A DNA stretch of 64,000 nt from NCBI GenBank assembly GCA_041684965.1, contig JAWLGR010000003.1, positions 296,716-360,715 of the forward strand, read 5' to 3'. This DNA is from Mariniphaga sp041684965 (GTDB lineage: Bacteria; Bacteroidota; Bacteroidia; Bacteroidales; Prolixibacteraceae). Positions 1 through 9,140 of the stretch are shown piece by piece. Each line of letters starts with the position of its first letter. The stretch's first letter is position 1. Under the pieces are notes generated by a model that was given only the letters and a program-made list of their open reading frames with translations, was not told where the DNA came from and did no database searches. Both the position numbers and the translations under genes were made by a program.

Positions 1-2
1 GC

Positions 3-386
3 AGGAAAGACTATCTTACGCTTGCGGAGGAATTTATAAACCAACATTATGGATATAATGAAGGAATAGTTTTGTTTAAGCCTACTCTTGCCTCTGTGGA
101 ACAGTTTCGCGACACTTTTGAAAAAGCACACTCCTATTTTGTTTCTGCAAATCCTAAATACCCAGAAGACCAGGGTTTTGCTATTAAAAATTGGATGAAA
201 ATAAATTTTGAAAATACAGGAATTATAATCATGGGATACAGGGCTGTAGCTATGGGTAATTATTATTTTACTGATAATACAGGCAATAAGTTGAAAGTAG
301 AATATACGTTTGGCTATTTCCTTACTGCCAACAACGAAATTAAAATTAATCTTCATCATTCATCAATACCCTATTCACAAACTTAA
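3..386 (+). CDS. NTF2/SnoaL-like domain protein, 3' part only
   Basis: The reading frame is open from the left edge of the window, so the start lies outside; an internal TTG at 72 is not needed. The visible part reads as the C-terminal portion of a small alpha+beta (NTF2/SnoaL-like) protein with stretches such as VLFKPTLAS, MGNYYFTD, VEYTFGYF and LHHSS. These resemble the cytosolic or periplasmic proteins often annotated as calcium/calmodulin-kinase-II association-domain-like, or misleadingly as phosphoribosyl-AMP cyclohydrolase. No catalytic function can be assigned. It ends in TAA about 260 bases before the tRNA promoter. The family call is from memory of similar sequences, not a search. 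Confidence 0.6.
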   Translation, partial: RKDYLTLAEEFINQHYGYNEGIVLFKPTLASVEQFRDTFEKAHSYFVSANPKYPEDQGFAIKNWMKINFENTGIIIMGYRAVAMGNYYFTDNTGNKLKVEYTFGYFLTANNEIKINLHHSSIPYSQT

Positions 387-625
387 TTCAATGATTAGGT
401 GTGGAAGTAGTTCCCCAAAAATTGGCTAAAACAGTTATGAGATTTTGTACACTACATTCTCAAAAAAACTAAGGGAACAAAGAAATCCTTATGTCAGACT
501 TTATAATCAAAAAGAGATCCCGGCGCAATAATTCCTGACTGGTACACTGGAATAAATATTGTGGGGAAGTATACATCATCCGATATTTAAAAAATTAACT
601 TTTTCGGGAAAAAAAACCGGTGAGG

Positions 626-656
626 TTTGTCTGAAAAGAAATAAATATTACTTTTG
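626..656 (+). promoter_or_regulatory. Bacteroidota-type promoter of tRNA-Lys
   Basis: TTTG at 626-629 and TACTTTTG at 649-656 are separated by exactly 19 bases. This is a full match to the Bacteroides housekeeping sigma consensus (TTTG, 19-21 bp, TAnnTTTG). Transcription would begin near 663, and a small hairpin (CCTTTG/CAAAGG) lies between the start and the tRNA. Confidence 0.8.
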
Positions 657-691
657 CACCCGCCTTTGACAAACAAAGGTTACATAAGGAT

Positions 692-767
692 GACTCAGTA
701 GCTCAGCTGGTAGAGCACATCCCTTTTAAGGATGGGGTCCTGGGTTCGAGCCCCAGCTGAGTCACCA
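692..767 (+). tRNA. tRNA-Lys (anticodon TTT)
   Basis: A full cloverleaf is visible. The acceptor stem pairs GACTCAG (692-698) with CTGAGTC (757-763), followed by discriminator A764 and an encoded CCA at 765-767. The D stem is GCTC/GAGC. The anticodon stem CATCC/GGATG encloses the loop CTTTTAA, with the TTT anticodon at 725-727. The T arm contains GGTTCGAGCC. It is a single tRNA gene with its own promoter upstream and a terminator downstream. Confidence 0.97.
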
Positions 768-776
768 GGGAATAAT

Positions 777-806
777 AAAGGAAAGTCGCAAGGCTTTCCT
801 TTTTCT
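777..806 (+). terminator. Rho-independent terminator of tRNA-Lys
   Basis: The stem AAAGGAAAG (777-785) pairs perfectly with CTTTCCTTT (794-802) around an 8-base loop and runs into a T-rich tract. It begins ten bases after the encoded CCA. Confidence 0.85.
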
Positions 807-1150
807 ATTTGTAAAATATTTTTTGCTTTAGGAATATTTAGTTCCATTTAAATAACATTATCATTTCAAATGATAAAATATTGTTCGTTGGCTAAAGGAG
901 AACTAATCCAGGTTGCAGCTTCGCTCTATAATACCAGAACATTCTGTTCTGACATCCGACATAGAAATTCCCCACCAATACCTGGTCCGGTGGAGAAAAA
1001 AAATACTGCATTAAAACCAATTAAAGAACCCTCTGATGCTTCTGTTTTCACTCAAAAAACTCCAGGTGACGAAAAAGAATAAGAGTATTAATAGATAATA
1101 CTTGTACAAGTAGCGGTTAACTTAACATAGATGCCTGCTCAATAGTCAAC
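807..1150. other. Intergenic stretch, no supported gene
   Basis: A 70-codon open frame at 870-1082 has no recognisable motif, promoter or ribosome site and looks like chance. Short AT-rich palindromes lie near 1081-1112 (AGTATTA/TAATACT and ACTTGTACAAGT). They could help end uvrA transcription, but neither has a T-run of terminator quality. Confidence 0.5.
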
Positions 1151-4033
1151 TCACCGCTCATTGTCCATTTCAAGCTCTTCTTTCAGATAGCCGGCCGTAT
1201 AAGAATGTTTATTTCGGGCAATTTGCTCAGGCGATCCGGCACAAAGGATTTCGCCCCCGTTTTTGCCTCCATCAGGCCCCATGTCGATTATGTGGTCGGC
1301 TACTTTTATCACATCCATGTTGTGTTCAATCACAATTACAGTATTTCCTTTATCCACAATTTTATTCAACACATCCAGCAATACACTGATATCTTCAAAA
1401 TGAAGTCCGGTTGTGGGTTCATCGAGTATGTATATCGTTTTGCCGGTATCGCGTTTAGCAAGTTCAGCAGCGAGTTTTACCCGTTGCGATTCGCCTCCCG
1501 ACAGAGTAGTGGATGATTGCCCCAGGGTGATGTATCCCAGCCCCACATCCTGCAAGGTTCTAAGTTTGATGACAATGCCGGGGATATTTTCGAAAAACTC
1601 CACGCCCTGGTTAATTGTCATCTCCAGCACATCACTGATAGATTTTCCTTTATATCTCACTTCGAGGGTTTCACGGTTGTATCTTTTTCCATTGCATTTA
1701 TCGCAATGTACATACACATCCGGAAGAAAATTCATTTCAATGAGTTTCATTCCACCACCCTGACATTCTTCACAACGCCCGCCTTTCACATTAAAGGAAA
1801 ACCGGCCGGGTTTGTAGCCCCTGATTTTTGATTCGGGCAGTTGTGTAAACAAGTTTCTTATATCGGAGAAAACGCCGGTATAAGTTACGGGATTTGAACG
1901 GGGAGTACGTCCGATAGGCGACTGATCTACCCTTATCACCTTGTCGGTATGCTCCAATCCTGTCACTTTATTATAAGGCAACGGGTCCTGGACTGAATTG
2001 TAAAAATGCTGGCTCAGGATAGGCTGCAGGGTTTCATTGATTAAGGTTGACTTGCCACTTCCTGATACCCCTGTAATGCAAATAAAAGTTCCAAGTGGAA
2101 TTTGAAGTGATACGTTTTTCAGATTATTGCCTGAACATCCTGTTACTTTTAACACTTTACCATTCCCTTTCCTCCTGGATTTTGGAACCATAATCATTTT
2201 CCGGTGGTTCAAATAATCCGATGTAAGGGTATTCGTCTTTAGTACATCTTCGGGGGTTCCTGCAGCAACAATCTCTCCACCGTGCCGTCCGGCATAAGGC
2301 CCCATGTCGATAAGCCAATCGGCATGCAGCATAGTTTCCCGATCATGTTCTACCACTACTACAGAATTTCCGCTGTCACGCAGTTGCTCCAGAGCCTGAA
2401 TCAGTTTTAGGTTATCGCGGTGATGCAGTCCGATGCTGGGTTCATCAAGGATGTACAGAACATTCACCAATTGCGAACCAATTTGGGTTGCCAGGCGAAT
2501 ACGTTGCGACTCACCTCCTGAGAGACTTTGAGCTGAACGATCCAATGCCAGGTAATTTAGGCCAACGCCCAGCATAAAACCCAACCGGTCACGTATTTCC
2601 TTAATAACTTCCACCCCAATTTGACGCTGACGTTCGGTTAATCTGTTTTCCAAATCTTTTAACCAATCTGCCAATTCATTTAAATCCATTTTAGCAAGGT
2701 CCGAAATATTTTTGCCATCGATTTTAAAATGAAGAGATTCCTTTTTCAGTCGCTGACCGTTACATTCCGGGCAAACAGTAGTTTTCACAAATTGATTTGC
2801 CCATTTCTGTGCTTTTTTCGCCGGATTGTCTTCACGCTGGCTTTCGATATACTTCACCACCCCGTCGTAACTCATCATGTAACTCATGCTGGTTCCCAAT
2901 GGTGTATTTTTTAGCTGAATGCGTTCGCTAGTGCCAAACAATACTGCATGCAATCCTTCATCGGGTATTTCATTCACAGGGGTTTTAAGAGTAAAGCCAA
3001 ACTTCTCTCCCAAAGCTTCAATTTGCCAAAATATTAACGAATTACGATAAGTTCCCAATGGTGCAATACCACCTCTGCCAATACTCTTTCCCTTGTCCGG
3101 GACTAATTTTTCCACATCAATTTCAGTTATCCGGCCAAGGCCATTGCAACTTGGGCAAGCTCCCTGCGGAGAATTGAATGAAAAATTATGCGGGGCGGGT
3201 TCACTGTAAGAAAGCCCGGTAGTCGGGCACATTAACAACCGACTGTAATATTTCGCTGCATTAGTTTCATGGTCAAGAATCATTAGGATGCCATGTCCAT
3301 GCTTCATAGCAGTCTGTACACTTTCCTTCAGTCTTTTCACTACTGCCTCATCCACTACCAGCTTATCGATTACAATTTCAATAAAATGATTTTTATACCG
3401 ATCCACTTTAAGGTGGTGTTTTATTTCAGTAATTTCCCCGTCCACTCTTGCATGAAGGAACCCTTTCCGTCTTATTTGTTCAAACAATTCGCGGTAATGC
3501 CCTTTTCTCCCTTTTACCACAGGTGCAAGAATATAAATTCGTTTTCCTTTATACTCGTGATTAATTAACTGCAGTATTTTTTCTTCGGAATACTTCACCA
3601 TTTTTTCCCCGGTATTGTAAGAATATGCTTCTGCCGCACGGGCAAATAGCAATCGGAGAAAGTCGTAGATTTCAGTAACCGTACCAACCGTTGAACGAGG
3701 ATTGCGGGTAGTCACTTTCTGTTCAATAGAGATTACAGGACTTAATCCGGTAATTTTATCAACGTCGGGCCGCTCCAGGTTACCCAAAAAGGATCTTGCA
3801 TAAGCAGAAAAAGTTTCAATATACCTACGCTGCCCTTCGGCATAAATGGTATCAAAAGCCAATGATGATTTACCACTGCCACTTAATCCGGTAATAACTG
3901 TAAGTTTATCACGTGGTATTTCCACCACTATATTTTTTAGATTATGAACACGCGCCCCGTATACTACTATTTTATCATCCGGCTCCAGATCTTCATAGGT
4001 CACCTGTTCATTTTTTTGATTATCCTCCTGCAT
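1151..4033 (-). CDS. uvrA: Excinuclease ABC subunit A (UvrA)
   Basis: The 960-residue ATPase of nucleotide excision repair; it loads UvrB at bulky DNA lesions. Two ABC halves are visible. Walker A motifs are GLSGSGKSS at residues 49-57 and GVSGSGKST near 655. The two LSGGESQR signatures lie near 504 and 844, each followed by an ILDEP Walker B. The C-terminal zinc module is intact (CEEC and CDKC near 754-780). The first zinc module is degenerate: the first pair reads C269-P-T-T rather than CxxC, while C293 and C296 remain. Full length is typical of the family. It lies about 60 bases downstream of the lytic transglycosylase on the same strand, so co-transcription is possible. Confidence 0.97.
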   Translation of the reverse strand: MQEDNQKNEQVTYEDLEPDDKIVVYGARVHNLKNIVVEIPRDKLTVITGLSGSGKSSLAFDTIYAEGQRRYIETFSAYARSFLGNLERPDVDKITGLSPVISIEQKVTTRNPRSTVGTVTEIYDFLRLLFARAAEAYSYNTGEKMVKYSEEKILQLINHEYKGKRIYILAPVVKGRKGHYRELFEQIRRKGFLHARVDGEITEIKHHLKVDRYKNHFIEIVIDKLVVDEAVVKRLKESVQTAMKHGHGILMILDHETNAAKYYSRLLMCPTTGLSYSEPAPHNFSFNSPQGACPSCNGLGRITEIDVEKLVPDKGKSIGRGGIAPLGTYRNSLIFWQIEALGEKFGFTLKTPVNEIPDEGLHAVLFGTSERIQLKNTPLGTSMSYMMSYDGVVKYIESQREDNPAKKAQKWANQFVKTTVCPECNGQRLKKESLHFKIDGKNISDLAKMDLNELADWLKDLENRLTERQRQIGVEVIKEIRDRLGFMLGVGLNYLALDRSAQSLSGGESQRIRLATQIGSQLVNVLYILDEPSIGLHHRDNLKLIQALEQLRDSGNSVVVVEHDRETMLHADWLIDMGPYAGRHGGEIVAAGTPEDVLKTNTLTSDYLNHRKMIMVPKSRRKGNGKVLKVTGCSGNNLKNVSLQIPLGTFICITGVSGSGKSTLINETLQPILSQHFYNSVQDPLPYNKVTGLEHTDKVIRVDQSPIGRTPRSNPVTYTGVFSDIRNLFTQLPESKIRGYKPGRFSFNVKGGRCEECQGGGMKLIEMNFLPDVYVHCDKCNGKRYNRETLEVRYKGKSISDVLEMTINQGVEFFENIPGIVIKLRTLQDVGLGYITLGQSSTTLSGGESQRVKLAAELAKRDTGKTIYILDEPTTGLHFEDISVLLDVLNKIVDKGNTVIVIEHNMDVIKVADHIIDMGPDGGKNGGEILCAGSPEQIARNKHSYTAGYLKEELEMDNER

Positions 4034-4093
4034 TTGAGTTCTCCGTGATTTTATCTTTTCTTAAAATTGCATAGTTAAAGGTATTTGCTGCAG

Positions 4094-5017
4094 TTAATCC
4101 AATACAGGAATTTTTATAGTATATTTTTTCCTGCCCGCATTGGTCAGGTTATTTTCACGCAGCCAGGGATTGAAATCTTTCAGCAGTTTATAATTTGTAT
4201 TGTTTTCAATGGCAAAAGCTGCAAAATCCTCGATTCGACCATTAACCTCTACATTAGTAGTTTTAACAACCGGATATTTTTCTTCTTCTGCTACCATAAA
4301 GTTATAAATTTCAGGATTTTCCAGAATCAGTTTCAATGCAATGATCCGGAATACGTACCTGCTGGTTTCTTCACCGAAAAGCAGATCGTAATATACCTCG
4401 TTTTTTTGTCTTTTCATCTGACGCTCAACTCCAGCCATTCCCCCGTTGTAAGCTGCAGCAACCATTGACCAGTTACCATACCTACGGTATGCTTTCAGCA
4501 AATAATCACATGCTGCATAGGTTGATTTTTCAATATGGTACCGCTCATCCACTTCACTGTTAACCTCCAGACCAAACTCCTGGGCAGTAGCTGCCAGAAA
4601 TTGCCACAATCCTACAGCTCTTGCTGGGGAAACTGCACGAGGATTCAGTCCACTTTCTGCCACTGCAAGGTATTTGAAATCCTCCGGAACTCCCTTTTCT
4701 GCCAAAATAGGCTCAATAATAGAAAAATAGCGGGGAGCCAATTTTATTATTCTGAGTGTCTGGGAATGAAAGTATGAATTCACCAACAATTCACGATCAA
4801 GCGATTCCCGGATGTCAAATCGTTCCATAGGTACTCGTTCTCCGGCAAAAATTACCGAATCAGGTATCTTAACCGCTTTAAATGCTATTGGCACGTCCAT
4901 TCTGATTATTTGAGGCTCTTCCCTGGTGGAAGAGCCAAGAATTAAAAAATAAATAACCGTTACCTTTGCCACAATTAATAAAGGCAATACCACCCTCCAT
5001 ATTCTTTTCCTGCTCAT
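4094..5017 (-). CDS. Membrane-anchored lytic transglycosylase, SLT domain (MltD-like)
   Basis: A 307-residue protein with a basic start and one N-terminal hydrophobic segment (residues 9-28), acting as a signal peptide or membrane anchor. The SLT fold carries AVAESGLNPRAVSPARAVGL; the expected catalytic glutamate is E121, and the later AAAYNGG motif fits the family. It should cleave the MurNAc-GlcNAc bond of peptidoglycan in the periplasm, giving 1,6-anhydro ends. The last 50 residues (LLKDFNPWL..., KYTIKIP) resemble a degenerate LysM-like repeat as found after SLT in MltD. A consensus promoter sits just upstream. Confidence 0.9.
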   Translation of the reverse strand: MSRKRIWRVVLPLLIVAKVTVIYFLILGSSTREEPQIIRMDVPIAFKAVKIPDSVIFAGERVPMERFDIRESLDRELLVNSYFHSQTLRIIKLAPRYFSIIEPILAEKGVPEDFKYLAVAESGLNPRAVSPARAVGLWQFLAATAQEFGLEVNSEVDERYHIEKSTYAACDYLLKAYRRYGNWSMVAAAYNGGMAGVERQMKRQKNEVYYDLLFGEETSRYVFRIIALKLILENPEIYNFMVAEEEKYPVVKTTNVEVNGRIEDFAAFAIENNTNYKLLKDFNPWLRENNLTNAGRKKYTIKIPVLD

Positions 5018-5042
5018 CTTCTGTTTAATTTTTCTTAGAACG

Positions 5043-5073
5043 CAAAATTACATTTTTAGTTGCTGGCTGGCAA
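5043..5073 (-). promoter_or_regulatory. Promoter of the lytic transglycosylase gene
   Basis: On the minus strand TTG (5073-5071) is followed after 20 bases by TAATTTTG (5050-5043), a match to the Bacteroidota TTTG/TAnnTTTG promoter. It lies 26 bases before the ATG. Confidence 0.7.
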
Positions 5074-5369
5074 TGAAAAATAAAAACTTTCAAAGAGAAA
5101 ATGAATAGGTCTAAATATTATTTTATTTCAGTAAGGCAGAGATGGCTGATCAAAAAAAAAAATTGATGGAAGCGGTAAAAATAAGTGCAGATAATCATTG
5201 AATTTTTGTAACATCATAAATACTTTACTGCTGTTGCACACCAGTACCACCATCCTTGCAATTAAATTGAAACATAAAATTTAATTAAAAACTCAATCAT
5301 AAATTCTCTGATGAATATTATAAACACACCACTTTCTCCATTCCCGAAAATTCAATTGAAATCAATTGT

Positions 5370-5377
5370 TATCTTTG
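5370..5377 (+). promoter_or_regulatory. -7 box of recJ, deciding the start codon
   Basis: TATCTTTG is a full TAnnTTTG box. An in-frame ATG at 5379 lies before the expected transcription start (about 6-8 bases after the box). The ATG at 5403 is therefore the likely start. No good -33 TTTG was seen. Confidence 0.6.
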
Positions 5378-5402
5378 CATGGTGGGGGAAAACAATACGT
5401 GC

Positions 5403-7127
5403 ATGGAAAAAATATGGAATTTAAAAAAGCAGGGTGATCCGAACGAAATCAAGCACCTTTCGGCTGCCTTAAATGTCAATATGACTATTGCACGACTTCT
5501 GGTGCAACGAAACATCAAAACGTTCAATGAAGCCAAGGCATTTTTCCGTCCCCGACTTAGCGATCTTCACGATCCCTTTTTAATGAAAGATATGGGAAAG
5601 GCAGTGGATCGACTTGAACTCGCCATTTCCAGACAGGAAAAAATACTTATCTATGGAGACTACGATGTAGATGGCACCACTTCAGTAGCTATGATGTACA
5701 TTTTCTTGAAATCAAGAATTAACCATCTTGAATATTACATCCCAAACCGCTACAGCGAAGGCTATGGCATTTCACCTAAAAGCATTGATTTTGCAGTAGA
5801 AAATGGATTCTCGCTGGTAATTGCTCTCGACTGCGGCATTAAAGCCGTAGGAAAAATTGATGATGCCCAAAAGCGTGGAGTTGATTTCATTATTTGCGAT
5901 CATCACAATCCTGATGAGATAGTCCCTCCGGCAGTGGCTGTCCTTGATCCCAAACAATCTGCATGCAATTACCCCTATAAGGAACTTTCGGGATGTGGTG
6001 TAGGCTTCAAACTTTTACAGGCCTATTGCCAGAAAAACGATATCGAATTGGAGGAGATATACGACCTGCTCGATTTGGTTGTAGTAAGTATTGCTTCCGA
6101 TATTGTACCCATCACAGGTGAAAACAGGGTATTGGCCTACTACGGTCTGAAAAAATTAAATTCCAACCCTGGTATGGGCCTGCAAACCATCATAAATCTT
6201 GCCGGTATAAACGGAAATGATATTACCATCAGTGACATTGTATTCAAAATAGGACCACGGCTAAATGCATCCGGACGCATCGAACATGGGAAAAAATCAG
6301 TTCAGATACTTGTTTCAATTGATGAAGACAAGTCGGACATTTTGGGTGAAGAAATTGATTCATTTAATGAAATAAGGAAAACACTCGACCGTGATATTAC
6401 TCAGGATGCATTGGATATGATTGAAAAGGATGAAACAATGAAGTACCTGAACAGTACGGTATTGTATAACCGTGACTGGCATAAAGGGGTTGTGGGTATC
6501 GTGGCATCGAGGGTAACCGAGCAGTTTTACAGGCCTACGATAATCCTTACTGAATCGAACGGACTGGCAACAGGCTCAGCAAGATCGGTTAAGGATTTTG
6601 ATCTGTACGAAGCTATCGGGCAGTGCAGCGACCTGCTGGAATCGTATGGCGGACATATGTACGCTGCAGGCCTTACCCTTAAAATAGAAAACATACCTGA
6701 ATTCCGCAGGCGGTTTGAGGAAATCGTAACCAAACAACTTACTGACCTGTCGCAGGTGCAGTCGATCGATGCTGATGCAAAAATTACACTGAGTGAGATT
6801 ACCCCGCGCTTCTACCGCATCCTGAAGCAATTTGCACCCTTCGGGCCACACAACATGACCCCTGTTTTCATTACAGAAGATGTATTCGATGCAGGCACAA
6901 GCCGCCTGGTAGGAAAAAACCAGGAACACCTGAAGCTCGATTTGGTGGAACCGGATGTGCATTCAGGTATTTTTCCGGGCATCGCTTTCAACCAATCCGA
7001 TAAATTTGATCTCATAACTTCCGGGCTTCCCTTCGATGTTTGTTATTCAATTACCGAAAATGAATACCGGGGCAAGACCAGCCTGCAGCTGTTTATCCGC
7101 GATATCAAAAAAAGAGATATTTTTTAA
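5403..7127 (+). CDS. recJ: Single-stranded-DNA-specific exonuclease RecJ
   Basis: A DHH-family 5'-3' exonuclease on single-stranded DNA, acting in RecF-pathway recombination and mismatch repair. The phosphoesterase core has GDYDVDGTTS near residue 85 and ICDHHNPDE near 166. The DHHA1 part has GRIEHG and later the RSVKDFDLYEAI and GGHMYAAG motifs; the C-terminal OB-fold region follows. With the start at 5403 the length is 574 residues, normal for the family. A longer frame from 5379 adds eight residues but would start upstream of the probable transcription start. It is transcribed alone, divergent from the transglycosylase. Confidence 0.95.
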   Translation: MEKIWNLKKQGDPNEIKHLSAALNVNMTIARLLVQRNIKTFNEAKAFFRPRLSDLHDPFLMKDMGKAVDRLELAISRQEKILIYGDYDVDGTTSVAMMYIFLKSRINHLEYYIPNRYSEGYGISPKSIDFAVENGFSLVIALDCGIKAVGKIDDAQKRGVDFIICDHHNPDEIVPPAVAVLDPKQSACNYPYKELSGCGVGFKLLQAYCQKNDIELEEIYDLLDLVVVSIASDIVPITGENRVLAYYGLKKLNSNPGMGLQTIINLAGINGNDITISDIVFKIGPRLNASGRIEHGKKSVQILVSIDEDKSDILGEEIDSFNEIRKTLDRDITQDALDMIEKDETMKYLNSTVLYNRDWHKGVVGIVASRVTEQFYRPTIILTESNGLATGSARSVKDFDLYEAIGQCSDLLESYGGHMYAAGLTLKIENIPEFRRRFEEIVTKQLTDLSQVQSIDADAKITLSEITPRFYRILKQFAPFGPHNMTPVFITEDVFDAGTSRLVGKNQEHLKLDLVEPDVHSGIFPGIAFNQSDKFDLITSGLPFDVCYSITENEYRGKTSLQLFIRDIKKRDIF

Positions 7128-7314
7128 ATCCGACAATAAAGATAAATCTTACCTTTAATCCATTATGCTTATTAGCCTATCTGTATTTTAAACCCTGCAA
7201 GATCTATTTTCTTTGACAGAGAAATCACAGTTAGAAACTAATCCTATCCGGATTTAACTATAATTCTCAATCTGGTGTTCTTCCATGATAAATAAAGGAT
7301 GTAATATCAATTAC

Positions 7315-7959
7315 CTAATCAATTATGTTTGATGTAATTATATCAGTAAGGTGGTTTAATACCATAGCACCCGTGCTTTTCAATCTTCGTTTCGACTGAT
7401 GACCATCGGCAATTAAAATACAGGTAATACCCAGGGACTGTGCCACTTCGAAATCATGAATGGTATCACCTATCAACCATGTATTACCCTTATCTATGCC
7501 ATATTCTTCTAAAAGCAATCTGCCGCGTTCTGTTTTAGATACGGCATAATGGTCATCCAGTCCGGCAATCCCTTCAAAATAGTCATAAATACCATTCAGT
7601 TTTAATGTCTTTTGAAGCATGTCTTGATGCATTGCAGAAAGAATAAACTGAGGGTAATCTTTATCCCTGAAATACGATAATACCTGCACAGTTGCAGGAT
7701 GAAGGGAACAATTTTTTACACCGGCTTCATACAGGTTAATGAATTCATGCGCCGGAACAGAAAAATCTTCTCTGCTGAAATCGAATCCAACTGAAGCATA
7801 ATAATCCTTTACAGGAAAAGAGAATACTTCCTGATACCGGGATTTGTCGAGTAAAGGCAATTTTCTTCTTCCCAGTAATAAATTAATTGATGACAGGCAA
7901 AGGGTGAGATCGTTAAGCAGTGTACCGTTCCAGTCCCAGATAAGAGTGGCTGGCTGCAT
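7315..7959 (-). CDS. HAD-superfamily hydrolase (phosphoglycolate-phosphatase-like)
   Basis: A 214-residue cytoplasmic HAD protein, C1-cap type. Motif I is LIWDWNGTLLND, so the nucleophile Asp9 is present but the second Asp of the usual DxD is Asn11. Motif II is around ILSAMHQ. Motif III/IV is KTERGRLLLEEYG followed by LIGDTIHDFEVA. A DWNGT variant recurs in a recognisable Bacteroidota subgroup, so it is probably a functional phosphatase with altered acid/base chemistry; the substrate is unknown. Its ATG overlaps the stop of the upstream acyltransferase by one base (TAATG), indicating translational coupling. Confidence 0.8.
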   Translation of the reverse strand: MQPATLIWDWNGTLLNDLTLCLSSINLLLGRRKLPLLDKSRYQEVFSFPVKDYYASVGFDFSREDFSVPAHEFINLYEAGVKNCSLHPATVQVLSYFRDKDYPQFILSAMHQDMLQKTLKLNGIYDYFEGIAGLDDHYAVSKTERGRLLLEEYGIDKGNTWLIGDTIHDFEVAQSLGITCILIADGHQSKRRLKSTGAMVLNHLTDIITSNIID

Positions 7960-9098
7960 TACGCTTCAATTGCTTTTAGTTTGTTAATAACAGGGTTTGC
8001 ATACAATTTCAGAAAACGTTCCTGGATATCGGTAATCGGAAAATCGATATGTATCATTGCCTGCTCAATCATAAGTTTAAATATCTTTTTTTCATGGGGT
8101 GTATATTTGTCCTGAAAACGGGGTTCAGGCATCAGCATGTCGTATGCTATGTAATTATTTGGCCACAACTTGTAATTGCTATAAATCTGTCTGTCAATAA
8201 GTTCGGCTAATTGTTTCACCTGCTGATTTTTCTGCTCCCTTGTAGTTTCCTCGCCGACCGGTACCTGAATAGGTTTACCGAAAGAAAAACGCATACGTCC
8301 TTTTGGATTAAAGATACCCATTGACATGCTTTTTAAATCATCTTTATTGGTCTTCTTTTCTCCATAATGTTCTTTTTTAATAAGTTCCTTCATTTTTGCC
8401 AACCCGCATGGTTCAATTTCATAAGAAATTGAAACAGGAACTATATTCAACTCATTAAAACCTTCTGCAAAACTTTTGGTGTTGCTCATGTTTAGCATTT
8501 TGAGAACGCTCTCCTGAGTTTTGTCAAAACCATTTTTAGTTCTACCTTCCCTTTGAGCAATCCAAACCGACAAATGATCTTCCAAAATGGATTTTCTTAT
8601 AAAATGAGAAACTACTTTAGAAGATTGAAGCAAATCACGTGGCGGCAGGTTTCTTTTAATAATGAAAGAACGGTTCAGTTTCACTGCATGCTCAATCCAC
8701 TCGTAGAGTAAAAGGTTATTTCCTATGGCAATCTGAGTAGTATTCATCCCTTTGTCAAAGATCAGAAGGTTCAGTAAGGCAGCATCTAAAATGATATCGC
8801 GGTGGTTTGAAATAAACAAATAAGGCTTCTTTTTATCCAGGTTATCAATACCCGTACATGTCAACCCGTCAGATGTTTTATTAATTATCCAGTTTAGTAA
8901 ATCATAAATAAAAGTTCCCTGTAACTGTTTTATCTTACGTATCATACGCAGTTGCAGTTTTACCATCTCTACTTTAGGCCTTGTTTTAAAAAGATGTATT
9001 AATACCCGGTCAAATGCCGGATCTTTCACCATAAGTTTTATCTTTTGCTTTACTTCTTTGTCGGTATAAGGGCGAATGTCATCGAAATTGTATTCCAT
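7959..9098 (-). CDS. PlsC-type 1-acyl-glycerol-3-phosphate acyltransferase family protein
   Basis: A 379-residue lysophospholipid/glycerophosphate acyltransferase-like protein. The catalytic block is SNHRDIILDAALL near residues 94-106. The spacing is H-x5-D rather than the classic H-x4-D, a form I associate with a Bacteroidota subfamily. The second block is AQREGRTKNG, the EGTR equivalent that binds the phosphate. It probably transfers an acyl group to a lysophospholipid or related lipid at the inner membrane. ATG at 9098 is chosen because the eleven residues available upstream (from 9131) are not typical of the family. It is coupled to the HAD gene by a 1-base overlap. Confidence 0.85.
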   Translation of the reverse strand: MEYNFDDIRPYTDKEVKQKIKLMVKDPAFDRVLIHLFKTRPKVEMVKLQLRMIRKIKQLQGTFIYDLLNWIINKTSDGLTCTGIDNLDKKKPYLFISNHRDIILDAALLNLLIFDKGMNTTQIAIGNNLLLYEWIEHAVKLNRSFIIKRNLPPRDLLQSSKVVSHFIRKSILEDHLSVWIAQREGRTKNGFDKTQESVLKMLNMSNTKSFAEGFNELNIVPVSISYEIEPCGLAKMKELIKKEHYGEKKTNKDDLKSMSMGIFNPKGRMRFSFGKPIQVPVGEETTREQKNQQVKQLAELIDRQIYSNYKLWPNNYIAYDMLMPEPRFQDKYTPHEKKIFKLMIEQAMIHIDFPITDIQERFLKLYANPVINKLKAIEA

Positions 9099-9140
9099 GC
9101 TGTTGATTCTTTTTGCGGGACAAAATAACAAATTTACATC

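Larger units (their letters stand above)
5018..5402. other. Divergent intergenic region between transglycosylase and recJ
   Basis: The stretch is AT-rich and holds the two divergent promoters listed separately. No additional gene, repeat or RNA structure was found in the roughly 290 bases between them. Confidence 0.6.

Noticed and set aside
870..1082. 70-codon frame after the tRNA terminator
   Set aside because: No recognisable motif, promoter or ribosome site; composition like translated non-coding DNA.
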